A stretch of 64,000 nt of DNA from Ilyomonas sp965277535. GTDB lineage: Bacteria; Bacteroidota; Bacteroidia; Chitinophagales; Chitinophagaceae. This document shows positions 18,953 to 28,010 of the stretch, in pieces. The notes beneath the pieces are model-generated. The model was not told the origin of the DNA and did not search any database. It worked only from the letters and a program-made list of their open reading frames with translations. Numbering within the stretch: position 1 is the stretch's first letter; every line of letters starts with the position of its first letter. Where the stretch lies: assembly GCA_965277535.1 (NCBI GenBank), contig OZ255825.1, forward strand, positions 4,278,001 to 4,342,000, written 5' to 3'. The position numbers and the translations under genes were made by a program.

Positions 18953-19129
18953 ATATCCGATACCAAAACGAACAATCGTAAGCTAACGCTAATAACTTTC
19001 CGTTTTAGGAAATTGTGGAAAACAAAATCCAAAAATCTACCTATTTAATAGAATATACTCATTTGCTGGCATAGTTTTTAGAAAGAGACCAAAGGAATCT
19101 ATATCGTATAACACATAAACGGAAACACC

Positions 19130-19423
19130 ATGAATTTGACTGAAAGCTATTTAGTAAACAACGGTTACGATTATTTTGGCAATGCGGCTGAAGATACACT
19201 TGTTTTTTTTGTACGCGATGAAGATGCGCCTTATGTTGAACCCAATTATGACGATGATGAAGATATTATCAATGGCTTCGATGATTCACTAAAAGGTGCA
19301 ACAGGTACGCTGCCAACAAAGGATGATAATTCAAATAACGATGATATTAGCGGTTCTGTTCCTCTAATGGCGCCGATAGATGTAAAGCAAACTGAAGTGC
19401 GCAAAACTGATTTTAAAATCTGA
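19130..19423 (+). CDS. Small acidic hypothetical protein (97 aa)
   Basis: I recognise no family. The protein is strongly acidic in the middle (EPNYDDDEDIINGFDD), with a patterned N-terminus (NLTESYLVNNGYDYFGNAAED) and a KTDFKI end. There is no signal peptide, membrane segment or cysteine. A ribosome-binding-like AAACGGAAACACC precedes the ATG, and a strong terminator follows 17 bp after the stop. This supports a real, separately transcribed gene. Codon use matches its neighbours. Its role is unknown. Confidence 0.7.
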   Translation: MNLTESYLVNNGYDYFGNAAEDTLVFFVRDEDAPYVEPNYDDDEDIINGFDDSLKGATGTLPTKDDNSNNDDISGSVPLMAPIDVKQTEVRKTDFKI

Positions 19424-19439
19424 CAAAATTTCTTTCTAT

Positions 19440-19481
19440 AAAAGAAAAAGCTACCCGCCGACGCAGGTAGCTTTTTCTTTT
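19440..19481. terminator. Bidirectional terminator
   Basis: A 16-bp stem (AAAAGAAAAAGCTACC and its complement) with a 10-base loop and T-rich flanks on both strands, between the acidic protein gene and the converging ackA. Confidence 0.9.
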
Positions 19482-19482
19482 A

Positions 19483-20679
19483 CTAAGAATGTATCAACTC
19501 AAAACATTGGTTTGCAATTTCCAACTCCTCGTTCGTAGGCACAACCAAAACTTTTACTCCTGAACCATCGGGATTGATTTCGCGAAGCGAGTTTGTTTTT
19601 GCCCTATTTTTTTCAACATCAATATCAATATGTAAAAAAGAAAGGTTTTTGCCAATGCGTTTGCGCATGGCCGCATCGTTTTCACCCACACCGGCAGTAA
19701 AAATAATAGCATCCAAACCATCTAAAGCAGCAGTGTAAGCGCCTATGTATTTTTGAATGCGGTAAGCATACATTTCCAAAGCCAGCTTTGCATTGGCGGC
19801 TCCTTCTTCAGCCGCTTTGTTTACATCACGCATATCGTTATAACCGGCTAAGCCCAACATGCCGCTTTGCTTGTTGAAAAGAGTATCTATTTCAGAAAAT
19901 GAATAACCTTTGCTCATCAGATAAAATACAACCGATGCATCAATGTCGCCGGTGCGCGTGCCCATAATTAAACCTGCTAAAGGACTAAAACCCATGCTTG
20001 TGTCTATGCACTTTCCGCCCTTCACAGCAGCCATGCTGCATCCGTTGCCAAGATGAATGGAAATAAGTTTTGCCTTTTGGTTTTGCAGGTATTTTGCCGT
20101 TTGCCCGGTTACATACTTATGGCTGGTGCCATGAAAACCATACACTCTAATTTTATCTTCTTTATAAAACACTTCGGGTATGGCATAGCGAAAGGCAACA
20201 GGAGAAAGGGTTTGGTGAAAGGCAGTATCAAACACAGCGATTTGTTTGGCTGCCGTAAATATTTTTTCGGCTATTTCGATACCTGTGTAATTGGCAGGAT
20301 TATGAAGCGGCGCTAAAAAGAACAAAGCTTTAATATTTTCTTTTACTTCAGTAGTAATAAAAGTAGCAGAGGAATAATCTTCACCGCCATGCACTACGCG
20401 ATGGCCAACGGCGTCAATGTCGTTTGTATTTTGAATCACACCAAATGTTTCATCTGTCAGCAAACGAACGATTTCTTGTAATCCTTCTTCGTGATTGGAT
20501 AAGGATTGCGTTTGTTCGAAAACCCGTTCTTCCTGATTACTAAAACTTTTGTGTCTGATAACAGCGTTTTCCTGCCCAATGCGTTCAACCAAACCTACAC
20601 AAACCGGCTTTGGCGAAGGCATTTTAAACAACTGATATTTAATGGAGCTGCTGCCGCAGTTGATAACAAAAATGTTCAT
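19483..20679 (-). CDS. ackA: Acetate kinase
   Basis: A 398-residue ASKHA-fold kinase that makes acetyl phosphate from acetate and ATP, or forms ATP in the reverse direction. Motifs seen: the N-terminal VINCGSSSIKYQLF, HRVVHGGEDYS, the phosphate-binding HLGNGCSMAAVKGG, the adenosine-binding FTAGVGENDAA and the C-terminal VVPTNEELEIANQ. The start at 20679 (MNIFVINCGSSS) is chosen because the longer frame runs into the upstream inverted repeat. A loop near residue 360 (KNRAKTNS) comes from a GCAAAAACAAA copy. It follows pta on the same strand, forming the Pta-AckA acetyl-CoA to acetate pathway. Confidence 0.96.
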   Translation of the reverse strand: MNIFVINCGSSSIKYQLFKMPSPKPVCVGLVERIGQENAVIRHKSFSNQEERVFEQTQSLSNHEEGLQEIVRLLTDETFGVIQNTNDIDAVGHRVVHGGEDYSSATFITTEVKENIKALFFLAPLHNPANYTGIEIAEKIFTAAKQIAVFDTAFHQTLSPVAFRYAIPEVFYKEDKIRVYGFHGTSHKYVTGQTAKYLQNQKAKLISIHLGNGCSMAAVKGGKCIDTSMGFSPLAGLIMGTRTGDIDASVVFYLMSKGYSFSEIDTLFNKQSGMLGLAGYNDMRDVNKAAEEGAANAKLALEMYAYRIQKYIGAYTAALDGLDAIIFTAGVGENDAAMRKRIGKNLSFLHIDIDVEKNRAKTNSLREINPDGSGVKVLVVPTNEELEIANQCFELIHS

Positions 20680-20692
20680 GGAAAATGTGTTT

Positions 20693-20778
20693 GAACCACA
20701 AAGCCACAAAGAACACAAAGTTTCACTAAGAATGAAGAAAACTTTGTGTAACTTCTTTACTTCCTGTCTTTGTGGTTC
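20693..20778. repeat. Inverted repeat between pta and ackA
   Basis: An imperfect hairpin: GAACCACAAAG...TTTGTGGTTC outer arms and an ACAAAGTTT/AAACTTTGTGT inner pair. It is one of the recurrent accacaaag hairpin family, sitting inside the two-gene unit. Confidence 0.75.
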
Positions 20779-20791
20779 CAAAGAAGTTCTC

Positions 20792-22885
20792 TTATTCCTG
20801 TTCACTTTGAATGGCAGTGATAACAACCGTGTTGAAAATATCATCCGCCGTACAACCTCTGCTTAAATCGTTAATGGGTTTGTTTAAGCCTTGCAACATC
20901 GGACCAATAGCAAGCGCACCGGTTTCACGCTGCACGGCTTTGTAAGTATTGTTGCCGGTGTTCAGGTCTGGAAAAATCAGCACGCTGGCTTTGCCTGCCA
21001 CTTCCGAATCGGGCAACTTTTGATTGCCAACAACCGGGTCAACCGCAGCATCATATTGTATCGGGCCTTCAATTTTTAAAAGGGGTTCTTTTTGCTTTAC
21101 AATTTCAGTAGCTCTTCGCACTTTGTCTACTTCATCGCCTGTGCCTGATGTTCCTGAAGAATAAGAAAGCATAGCTACCCTTGGCTCGATGCCAAACTTA
21201 CGGCTGCTATCGGCTGAAGCAATGGCAATTTCTGCCAACTGTTCGGCTGTTGGATTTGGATTTACTGCACAATCGCCAAACACCGAAACCCGATCGGGCA
21301 AACACATAAAAAATACCGATGAAACCACGGAAATGCCAGGCTTTGTTTTGATGAACTGCAATGCCGGGCGGATAGTATGTTGTGTAGTGTGCACAGCACC
21401 GGAAACCATGCCATCTGCATCGCCTTTGTAAACCATCATTGTTCCGAAATACGATACATCCGTCATTAAATCTCTTGCCATTTCAAGCGTTACGTTTTTG
21501 TTTTTGCGCAGTTCATACAAGGTTTGAACATAATTTTCGTAGCGGGCATCAAAAGCAGGATTTAAAATGCGAACGCGCGATAAATCCAAATCTAAACCAA
21601 GGCGTTTTACAGCGGCTGCTATCTCGCCGGTATCACCTAAAATAGTAAGGTCTACAATATCCTGCAAAACCAAACGGGCTGCGGCTTTCAGAATTCTATC
21701 GTCGTTGCCTTCCGGCAAAACAATGTGTTTCTTTTTGCTCCTCGCACGCTTCACCAGCTGATATTGAAACATCTGCGGTGTAATCACATCTGTTTCAAAC
21801 GTTACCATCTTTTCGTCCAGCGTCTGTGTATCAACATATTTATTAAACAGGTTGATGGCAAGCTCAATTTTTTTGCTGTTGTCTGCTGTGATGCGCGATG
21901 AAATTGCGCCTATCAGTTTCGATGTTTCAAACGTGCCTGTTGGCACTGAAATGATGGGCACAACTGTTTGCAAACCTTCGATTAGTTTCATAATGGGTTC
22001 TTCAGGTGAAACGCCTGCTGTTAAAATAATTCCTGCCACTTTTGGGTATGAAGCCGATACGTTTGCCTGCAACGCACCAATAATAATATCGCCTCTGTCG
22101 CCAGGTGTAACTATTAAAACATTCTCTTTGATGTACTTCAAAAAATGCGGCAGCTGCATGGCGCCGGTGATAAAATGATCGGCCTGGTTGGATAACAATT
22201 GTTCGCCAAACAACACTTTACCTCCCAACTGTTCATTAATCTCTTTCAGTGTTGGGCTTGATAAACTTTTGTTTTGCGGAATAACCGATACAATTATATT
22301 GTTTGATAGCTGATGGCGCAGCAATTCCTTTACATCTTTTTCCTGTTCAGGCGCTACTTTGTTTACAATTAAACTCAACACCTGCACTTCGCGGCTTTCA
22401 AAGTTGCGCCACACATTCAAGGCAAACGTTACAATTTGCGCCGTGGTTTTGTTTTCGCCCGAAATGACAATAAGGGCTGGCGCGCCTAAGTTCTTCGCGA
22501 TAAGAACATTGTAATCAAATTCAAACGCAGTGCCTTCGCCCAAAAAATCGCTGCCTTCCAAAACAATAAAATCGCAATTCTCTTCCAGCTTTTTGTATTG
22601 TGAGATAATGGTGTTGATAACATCGCCTTCATTGTCGGATTGCCTGCGATGCAGCACTTCTTCACGCGTAAAAGCAAAGGCATCTTCATACCCAATGGGC
22701 AGCTTAAAATAATTAAGTATCGTTTCTATATGAACATCTTTTTTATCATTCGCTTCGCAATTGATAATCGGTTTGAAATAACCAATTTTTTTGGCTTTGC
22801 CAAGAAGCATATTAATTAAGCCAATAGTGATAACAGATTTGCCGCTGTAAGGTTCGGCAGATGCAACGAACACAGTTTTTGTCAT
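20792..22885 (-). CDS. pta: Phosphate acetyltransferase
   Basis: A 697-residue long-form Pta. The N-terminal BioD-like P-loop domain begins KTVFVASAEPYSGKSVITIG, the central DRTGG regulatory domain spans about residues 210-330, and the C-terminal catalytic domain starts near residue 375 (KHIVLPEGNDDRILKAA). Catalytic-domain motifs include SGAVHTTQHTIRPALQFIKT and DLNTGNNTYKAVQRETGA. It converts acetyl-CoA and phosphate to acetyl phosphate and CoA, feeding AckA downstream. The start at 22885 (MTKTVFVASAE) is preferred to a longer frame. A GCAAAAACAAA copy encodes LRKNKNV in the catalytic half. Confidence 0.95.
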   Translation of the reverse strand: MTKTVFVASAEPYSGKSVITIGLINMLLGKAKKIGYFKPIINCEANDKKDVHIETILNYFKLPIGYEDAFAFTREEVLHRRQSDNEGDVINTIISQYKKLEENCDFIVLEGSDFLGEGTAFEFDYNVLIAKNLGAPALIVISGENKTTAQIVTFALNVWRNFESREVQVLSLIVNKVAPEQEKDVKELLRHQLSNNIIVSVIPQNKSLSSPTLKEINEQLGGKVLFGEQLLSNQADHFITGAMQLPHFLKYIKENVLIVTPGDRGDIIIGALQANVSASYPKVAGIILTAGVSPEEPIMKLIEGLQTVVPIISVPTGTFETSKLIGAISSRITADNSKKIELAINLFNKYVDTQTLDEKMVTFETDVITPQMFQYQLVKRARSKKKHIVLPEGNDDRILKAAARLVLQDIVDLTILGDTGEIAAAVKRLGLDLDLSRVRILNPAFDARYENYVQTLYELRKNKNVTLEMARDLMTDVSYFGTMMVYKGDADGMVSGAVHTTQHTIRPALQFIKTKPGISVVSSVFFMCLPDRVSVFGDCAVNPNPTAEQLAEIAIASADSSRKFGIEPRVAMLSYSSGTSGTGDEVDKVRRATEIVKQKEPLLKIEGPIQYDAAVDPVVGNQKLPDSEVAGKASVLIFPDLNTGNNTYKAVQRETGALAIGPMLQGLNKPINDLSRGCTADDIFNTVVITAIQSEQE

Positions 22886-22918
22886 GCACAAACAATTTGC
22901 GCGAAAGTAAAGCACAAG

Positions 22919-23123
22919 TGAAGAAACAAGAAACAAGGTTCAAGAAGCAAGATTCAAGTTACAAGGAATAAGAGACAAGGTAGAAGGTATAAAAGACAAT
23001 GAACAATAAGCAAGAATGTTTATGTAATATCCAAATAGCTTATTCCTTGTTCCTTGATTCTTCTACCTTGTTTCTTGTTTCTTGATTCTTGAACCTTGTT
23101 TCTTCTACCTTGTTTCTTGATTC
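22919..23123. repeat. Long imperfect inverted repeat between divergent genes
   Basis: Left side is rich in AAACAAGGT/CAAGATTC units (gaagaaacaagaaacaagg...), right side in their complements (ccttgattcttctaccttgtttc...). The arms look built from short tandem units, so the structure may be a low-complexity expansion. It separates pta from the small protein gene at 23183. Confidence 0.65.
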
Positions 23124-23126
23124 TTT

Positions 23127-23134
23127 TATCTTTG
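23127..23134 (+). promoter_or_regulatory. TAnnTTTG promoter core for the 144-aa gene
   Basis: TATCTTTG, an exact TAnnTTTG, 49 bp upstream of the ATG at 23183. No clear TTTG lies at the expected upstream spacing, so this is a partial match. Confidence 0.45.
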
Positions 23135-23182
23135 GTGTGCTTTATGCTAATCATTCCTTCATTAACATTAAAAACAAAAATT

Positions 23183-23617
23183 ATGTTCGACGAAATTTTA
23201 AATTTAGTAAAAGAACATTTGGGTAGTAACCCGCAGATTGCTAATTCCATTCCTGCTGGTCAGGAAGATGCTGTACATCAGGAAATTGCCAACCATATTA
23301 ACAACGGCTTGCAACAGGGAGCCAGTACAAGCGGTGGTGTTGGCGGTTTGCTGTCGCAGTTGTCGGGTGGATTAACATCGGGCAGCCCTATCACAAATGC
23401 TATTGAAGGTGGTTTGGCAAGTAGCCTTGGCAGCAAGTTTGGTTTGCCACCTATGGCAACCGGCGCCATTGCAGCAGCTTTACCGGGCTTGTTGCAAAAG
23501 TTTGCACACAAAGCCAACGACCCTAACGACAGCAGCATTACCATGGATGGCCTAACCAAAAGTTTTGGTGGCGGCGGTAATACATCAGGTGGTTTGGGTA
23601 GTATGTTTGGTTTATAA
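23183..23617 (+). CDS. DUF937-like small protein (144 aa)
   Basis: A glycine-, alanine- and serine-rich protein of 144 residues from the ATG at 23183 (MFDEILNLVKEHLGSNPQI). The pattern of helical N-terminus, low-complexity middle (GLQQGASTSGGVGGLLSQLS) and a helical PPMATGAIAAALPGLLQKF resembles DUF937/YidB-type bacterial proteins of unknown role. The ending GGGGNTSGGLGSMFGL is also typical of that group. An upstream in-frame extension to 23096 is rejected because it reads into the inverted repeat. A TAnnTTTG core lies 49 bp upstream, so it has its own promoter. Confidence 0.7.
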   Translation: MFDEILNLVKEHLGSNPQIANSIPAGQEDAVHQEIANHINNGLQQGASTSGGVGGLLSQLSGGLTSGSPITNAIEGGLASSLGSKFGLPPMATGAIAAALPGLLQKFAHKANDPNDSSITMDGLTKSFGGGGNTSGGLGSMFGL

Positions 23618-23645
23618 GTAATAAGATTTTCAGAAATATTTTAAA

Positions 23646-23722
23646 ACCGCAGGGAACAAGAGAAAAGAGTTTTCGAAGAATAACACATCTTCGCTAAGCT
23701 CTTTTCTCTTGTTCTTTGCGGT
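23646..23722. repeat. Inverted repeat 3' of the DUF937-like gene
   Basis: ACCGCAGGGAACAAGAGAAA pairs with TTTCTCTTGTTCTTTGCGGT. It may also end transcription. A sister word GCAAAACCAAA follows at 23735. Confidence 0.75.
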
Positions 23723-23750
23723 AAAAAAAATGGCGCAAAACCAAACGTCT

Positions 23751-24365
23751 TTATAAAAAAGAAACCAGCTTCGCAAAGTCATCAATTCTTTTAACTGAGG
23801 TTATATTCGGGTTAAGATTGAATTTATCATATAACACTGCATCAACACCTAACTCTTGCGCCGCCCCAATTTCCGATTGCGGATCATCGCCTATAACAAT
23901 TACATCGGATGGTGCAAAATGATGTCGTTGCATGATATCAGCAAACACTTCTTTTTTTGTGCTCTTCATAATATCAACAACATGGATTTCTGTAAAGTCA
24001 TTTTCAATATTCATGCTTTTAATCTTGCTCCATTGCAATAAAGTAAAACCAGTGGTTACCAAAAACTTTTGAAGCGGCAGAAGCTTGGTTTCGGCATAAT
24101 CTTCAAACGGCTGTAAAGGTTTATCGTACGTCATTGTCTGCAATAGCTGAATGCCTTGCTGTGTAAGCGTTTCACTGAATCCGTGGTTTTGAGCAACGGA
24201 TTGAAAAGGCTTGTGCATCATATCCTGTTTAATAAGCTCAAAACTGCTTTGGTGCTCATTGCTGTTTTGTATCAATTCATACAACGGCGCAAACAAATCA
24301 TCGCAAATAGAAGGAGCAGAATAAATGGTATTATCCAAATCGAAAATGATTGCTTTTTTAGTCAT
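23751..24365 (-). CDS. HAD superfamily hydrolase
   Basis: A 204-residue HAD phosphatase. Motif I is IIFDLDNTIYS (nucleophile D9, general acid D11), motif II is the T in FLVTTGFTLLQ, and motif IV is GDDPQSEIGAAQELGVDAV with the acidic metal ligands. The cap is a small helical insert at about residues 20-80. The likely activity is hydrolysis of a small phosphorylated metabolite; the substrate cannot be read from sequence. The start overlaps the upstream small gene by 8 bp, so they are probably co-translated. Confidence 0.9.
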   Translation of the reverse strand: MTKKAIIFDLDNTIYSAPSICDDLFAPLYELIQNSNEHQSSFELIKQDMMHKPFQSVAQNHGFSETLTQQGIQLLQTMTYDKPLQPFEDYAETKLLPLQKFLVTTGFTLLQWSKIKSMNIENDFTEIHVVDIMKSTKKEVFADIMQRHHFAPSDVIVIGDDPQSEIGAAQELGVDAVLYDKFNLNPNITSVKRIDDFAKLVSFL

Positions 24366-24567
24366 ATTTAAGCATTAAAAAACTTTTCAATGATACATCT
24401 TCATTTTCATACAACAGCTCGTTTTTATGTATGTTTGAAAGGAGTTCATAGTTATCTTCTTCAATGATTGAAGAGGCAAGCAGCAAATGCGCTCCTTCTT
24501 TTAGTTTACAATTCCTGCATTGCTTTTTGCATTCAGAGTTTGGTTTTGCCGTTTTTATGGAGCACAT
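24358..24567 (-). CDS. Small cysteine-containing hypothetical protein (69 aa)
   Basis: No family is recognised. Using the ATG at 24567 (MCSIKTAKPNSECKKQC) gives 69 residues, with cysteines at C2, C13, C17 and C20 (CKKQCRNC-like spacing) that could bind zinc or form disulfides. A longer start at 24603 adds a hydrophobic MYWLLFFFKRLV stretch and is less likely. The stop overlaps the HAD gene start by 8 bp. The gene is short, so evidence for expression is limited to this coupling. Confidence 0.45.
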   Translation of the reverse strand: MCSIKTAKPNSECKKQCRNCKLKEGAHLLLASSIIEEDNYELLSNIHKNELLYENEDVSLKSFLMLKYD

Positions 24568-24630
24568 AACTAAACGTTTAAAAAAGAATAGCAGCCAATA
24601 CAAAGCTGCTATTCCTTGCAGAAATTTTGT

Positions 24631-25596
24631 TTACCATTTATCCAAGCCCAATAGTTTTCTTCCGAGTTTGCTAAGTACTGCCGTTTGATATTTTTCTCTT
24701 TCCCAATTGCGCGGATCGCCGGGAAACGCATAACCTTCCGGTGCACGTTTTTCCATCCACGATGAAATGCGCCATTCACGCAGTTCCTCATTATCTTCTT
24801 CAGCGGGCATCATCGAAATGTATTGCGCCATACGCACTTTATCGCCGCTGTTGTTCACCCTGATACCATGCGGTTGGAGGCTATTGAAAATAAGCAGATC
24901 GCCCGCTTCCATTGGCACTTTTACAATTTCAAAATTGGTAACATCAGGCCTAAAATGATTGCGGTCTTCAGGCTGGGTCAGCTTCCATGTTTCGTAGGTT
25001 CTAAAGAGTTCGGGCACACATTGAAAGCCGCCCATGTTTTCATCTGTTTGATCTGCCAAAGCCAATACACCCTGCACATTTTGTGGCTTTGTTTCGGGGT
25101 CATAATCCCAATGAATAAAACCTTTGTATTCATGACCGGGACGAATGGGAAGATTCAAATTCGCACGGTCAATGGTTACCCATAATTTTTCGGTTCCCCA
25201 GATATCAGTAAACGCCTGATGTACTTTTGGATACTGCCGGTTGTCCCATAAATATTGATGATTATAAACTTCCACCATGCCAGTGTTGGTCAACTCTTTC
25301 ATCTTCATTTCCGCACGTGGCGGTGCATACCAGGTTTCTTTATCGTTCGGGTCTTTTTCTTCAAACTCCCAAAGGAAATTGGCAAGTTTTTCCACCTGAT
25401 TTTTCGGCACTGCATGTTTGATAACAATGTAGCCGTTCTGGCTCCAAAATTTCCAGTCCTCTTCAGTTAATAGTTGCAACGGTTTGCCGTTGCTGCGGTC
25501 GTTAAGTTTGGTTTTGCTGCTTTTTGCAGTGGAGGGATTACCCGGAATTTCTTTGTGAGCATTGTTCATTTTCGAAGCCATGGTTCCAGCTTTCAT
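24631..25596 (-). CDS. Phytanoyl-CoA dioxygenase (PhyH) family protein
   Basis: A 2-oxoglutarate/Fe(II) dioxygenase-like protein, about 321 residues from the ATG at 25596. The double-stranded beta-helix iron site is seen: H162 and D164 in GFIHWDYDPE, and H243 in QPHGIRVNN, with the family's arginine just after. These enzymes hydroxylate or modify small molecules or peptides; the substrate is unknown. It diverges from an AraC-type regulator gene (starts 146 bp apart), so it may be that regulator's target. The start is uncertain among 25596, 25581 and the longer frame to 25653. Confidence 0.88.
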   Translation of the reverse strand: MKAGTMASKMNNAHKEIPGNPSTAKSSKTKLNDRSNGKPLQLLTEEDWKFWSQNGYIVIKHAVPKNQVEKLANFLWEFEEKDPNDKETWYAPPRAEMKMKELTNTGMVEVYNHQYLWDNRQYPKVHQAFTDIWGTEKLWVTIDRANLNLPIRPGHEYKGFIHWDYDPETKPQNVQGVLALADQTDENMGGFQCVPELFRTYETWKLTQPEDRNHFRPDVTNFEIVKVPMEAGDLLIFNSLQPHGIRVNNSGDKVRMAQYISMMPAEEDNEELREWRISSWMEKRAPEGYAFPGDPRNWEREKYQTAVLSKLGRKLLGLDKW

Positions 25597-25742
25597 ATAA
25601 AAAGTTTTATGTGATGATTTAATACTGCAAAAATGAAGTAGTTCAACATTCATTCTGTTATCTTGAATGACCAGTATTTGCTCTCTATTGACATGTTTCT
25701 TTGTTTTTGCAGGAATAAATTAACTTTACAGGAAAGTAAGCG

Positions 25743-26591
25743 GTGAAGATTCAAAAAGAAATTGTTATCACAAATCCCGGGCAATCATTCAGGTTGTTCA
25801 AGCCCAACTTGCGGCGTACTTTTTACTGGCATTATCATCCCGAATTTGAATTGGTGTATGTAGAAGCAACAACGGGCATCCGGCATGTAGGGCAACACAT
25901 TTCAAGTTTTATGGAAAGCGATTTGGTTTTAATCGGACCTAACATTCCACACCTGAATTTTGATTATGGTTTGCAAACTGAGTACAGGCAAATTGTAGTT
26001 CAGTTGAAGGAGAATTTTTTGGGCGATGCGTTTGCGCAAACGCCCGAATTTAAAAGGATTCAAACCTTGTTCGACAAAGCTTATCTGGGTCTTTCTTTTG
26101 GTGCAAAAACAAAAGCAGTCGTGGCAGAGAAATTAAGAGAGATGCAAGCCTTCAACCACTTTCAGCAACTGCTTTCGCTGCTTCAAATCTTTCAAATTTT
26201 AGCCAATTCAAAAGAAGTTGTTGAATTGAATGAACAAGACACCAGCATCAAGTTATTCATGAATGATAAGATTAGAATGGGTTCGGTTTACAAATACATT
26301 CATGCGAATTATAATGAAACGCCTGATGTAAACAAAGTGGCGTCCAGCGTGCATTTGAGTACGGCTGCGTTTTGCCGGTATTTTAAAAAGCAAACCAAAA
26401 TGACCTTTACCGATTTTGTAAACCAATACCGGATTACGCAGGCAAAAACATTGTTGCTGCAGGATAAAACGGTAACAGAAGTTTGTTATGAAGTAGGTTT
26501 CGACAGCCTTTCTTATTTCAATAAATTGTTCAAAAAAATAACAGGAGAAAACCCATCTTTTTTTAAGAAAAGATACTTGCTGAATCAGTAA
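25743..26591 (+). CDS. AraC family transcriptional regulator
   Basis: A 282-residue regulator with a GTG start. An N-terminal cupin-like sensing domain (FYWHYHPEFELVYVEATTGI, residues ~27-45) is followed by a linker. The C-terminal double helix-turn-helix (about 185-282) has VNKVASSVHLSTAAFCRYFK and the consensus end VCYEVGFDSLSYFNKLFKKI. The cupin part suggests recognition of a small ligand, often a sugar. It diverges from the PhyH dioxygenase gene; control of that gene is a plausible inference. A copy of TTTGTTTTTGC lies in the intergenic promoter region at 25700, and GCAAAAACAAA at 26103 encodes GAKTKA within the gene. Confidence 0.92.
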   Translation: MKIQKEIVITNPGQSFRLFKPNLRRTFYWHYHPEFELVYVEATTGIRHVGQHISSFMESDLVLIGPNIPHLNFDYGLQTEYRQIVVQLKENFLGDAFAQTPEFKRIQTLFDKAYLGLSFGAKTKAVVAEKLREMQAFNHFQQLLSLLQIFQILANSKEVVELNEQDTSIKLFMNDKIRMGSVYKYIHANYNETPDVNKVASSVHLSTAAFCRYFKKQTKMTFTDFVNQYRITQAKTLLLQDKTVTEVCYEVGFDSLSYFNKLFKKITGENPSFFKKRYLLNQ

Positions 26592-26617
26592 AAAATTCCT
26601 GCAAAACCAAACATTCA

Positions 26618-27715
26618 CTATGATAATTTATACATCTTTCCAGGTAAGCTCATCACCACATTCAGCAATTCCAAATTTAAAATTGCAGCAGCTACTTCAC
26701 TACTGCTTAATCCGCTTTTCAGGTACAATTCATCAATGTGTGCAGCTTCTTTTTCTTTCAGTATCTCTATAATGTTATGTTCTTCGGTTGTTATGTTAAT
26801 GAACAACTCCCGTTGTGCTTTTCTTTTTACCGGAGCCGTTTGCCAGCCTAATTCTTCTGCTAACTGCGCCGCATCAGTAAGTAAAATGGCTTTATTTGTT
26901 TTTATCAGATAATTACAGCCTATGCTTTTAGCATCAGTTGTTTTTCCTGGAAAAGCAAACACATCGCGGTTGTAATTGTTGGCGAGTTCTGCGGTTATCA
27001 TGCTGCCGCCTTTCAGGGCAGTTTCCACAACAATCGTAGCATCTGCCATGCCTGCCACAATGCGGTTTCGCCTTGGAAAATTGTGCTTATCGGGTTTTGT
27101 GGCAAAACCAAATTCTGTTAGCAAACCGCCGTTATTCAACATCTCTTTTGCCAGCGTTTTGTGTTGCGCAGGATAAATAGTATGCAAGCCATTTCCCAAC
27201 ACACCAACCGTTGACAGATTGTTTTGCAGCGCTGTTTTGTGCGCAAGACTATCAACGCCAAATGCAAGCCCGCTAACGATTACAGGATTGTATTCTTTTA
27301 TATCATTCAACATTTTTTCAATCATAGTGCGGCTGTAATCGGTATTGTTTCTTGTGCCAATGATGCTGATAATCCGCGAAGCATTCAAATTTGCGTTGCC
27401 TTTATAATACAACAATGTAGGCGCGTCGTAACAATTGAGCAACCGCTTTGGATAATGCTCATCGGTTATAAACAGGGGCTCGATATTGTGTTTCTGAAGA
27501 TGCACAATTTCTTCTTCTGCCTGCGCAAAACCGGCAAACGTTTTTATTTGTTTTGCCCTTATCTCTCCAATGTTTTCAATGCTGCTCAATTGCTTAACCG
27601 ATGCGTTAAAAACGGCTTTGGCATCGCCCAGTTCATCAACCAAAAGTTTAGCTTGCACAGCGCCAATGTTGGGAATTAAAGTAAGCGCAATCTGATAAAG
27701 TACATCTTCTTTCAT
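26618..27715 (-). CDS. dprA: DNA processing protein DprA
   Basis: A 365-residue DprA/Smf protein. An N-terminal helix-hairpin-helix-like region (residues ~1-75) precedes the Rossmann core with IGTRNNTDYSRTM and SGLAFGVDSLAHKTAL, then GNGLHTIYPAQH and FPRRNRIVAGMADATIVVE. A C-terminal winged helix (about 300-360) follows. DprA loads RecA onto incoming single-stranded DNA during natural transformation and is widespread even in bacteria not shown to transform. The start at 27715 (MKEDVLYQIALTL) is preferred; the longer frame has a poor leader. A sister word GCAAAACCAAA lies inside the gene at 27102 and another just after it at 26601. Confidence 0.93.
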   Translation of the reverse strand: MKEDVLYQIALTLIPNIGAVQAKLLVDELGDAKAVFNASVKQLSSIENIGEIRAKQIKTFAGFAQAEEEIVHLQKHNIEPLFITDEHYPKRLLNCYDAPTLLYYKGNANLNASRIISIIGTRNNTDYSRTMIEKMLNDIKEYNPVIVSGLAFGVDSLAHKTALQNNLSTVGVLGNGLHTIYPAQHKTLAKEMLNNGGLLTEFGFATKPDKHNFPRRNRIVAGMADATIVVETALKGGSMITAELANNYNRDVFAFPGKTTDAKSIGCNYLIKTNKAILLTDAAQLAEELGWQTAPVKRKAQRELFINITTEEHNIIEILKEKEAAHIDELYLKSGLSSSEVAAAILNLELLNVVMSLPGKMYKLS

Positions 27716-27989
27716 AAAGAGAGGAAAATGCAATATTAATAAACCGCGGAATTTATTTATGAATACAAAATACAGTTTTTTGGTACAAGCATTGGCAACT
27801 CCGGTTGATCGTCTGTTGCGTCGCACTCTTCAACGTTCTGAAAAGAATTGAGCTTTTCCAAAAGCGAGTGTGTGAACCGCGAAAGCGCAAAGTATAATTA
27901 AGAAGAAACTCCATGCGGCAACTTTTCTTCCTCTGTGGTTAAAAAACGGGTAAAAACAAACGCAAAGCAACAAATAACGCGATACCCTT

Positions 27990-27997
27990 ATTTTTGC
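27990..27997 (+). promoter_or_regulatory. TAnnTTTG promoter core for accD
   Basis: TATTTTTG fits TAnnTTTG exactly and would start transcription around 28004, a few bases before the ATG at 28011. A match at the usual upstream position is not clear, and such a short leader would favour the later ATG at 28026. Confidence 0.5.
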
Positions 27998-28010
27998 TAC
28001 CTTCATTTTT

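Noticed and set aside
22919..23123. CRISPR-like array
   Set aside because: The short repeated units face each other as an inverted repeat, with no regular spacers and no cas genes.
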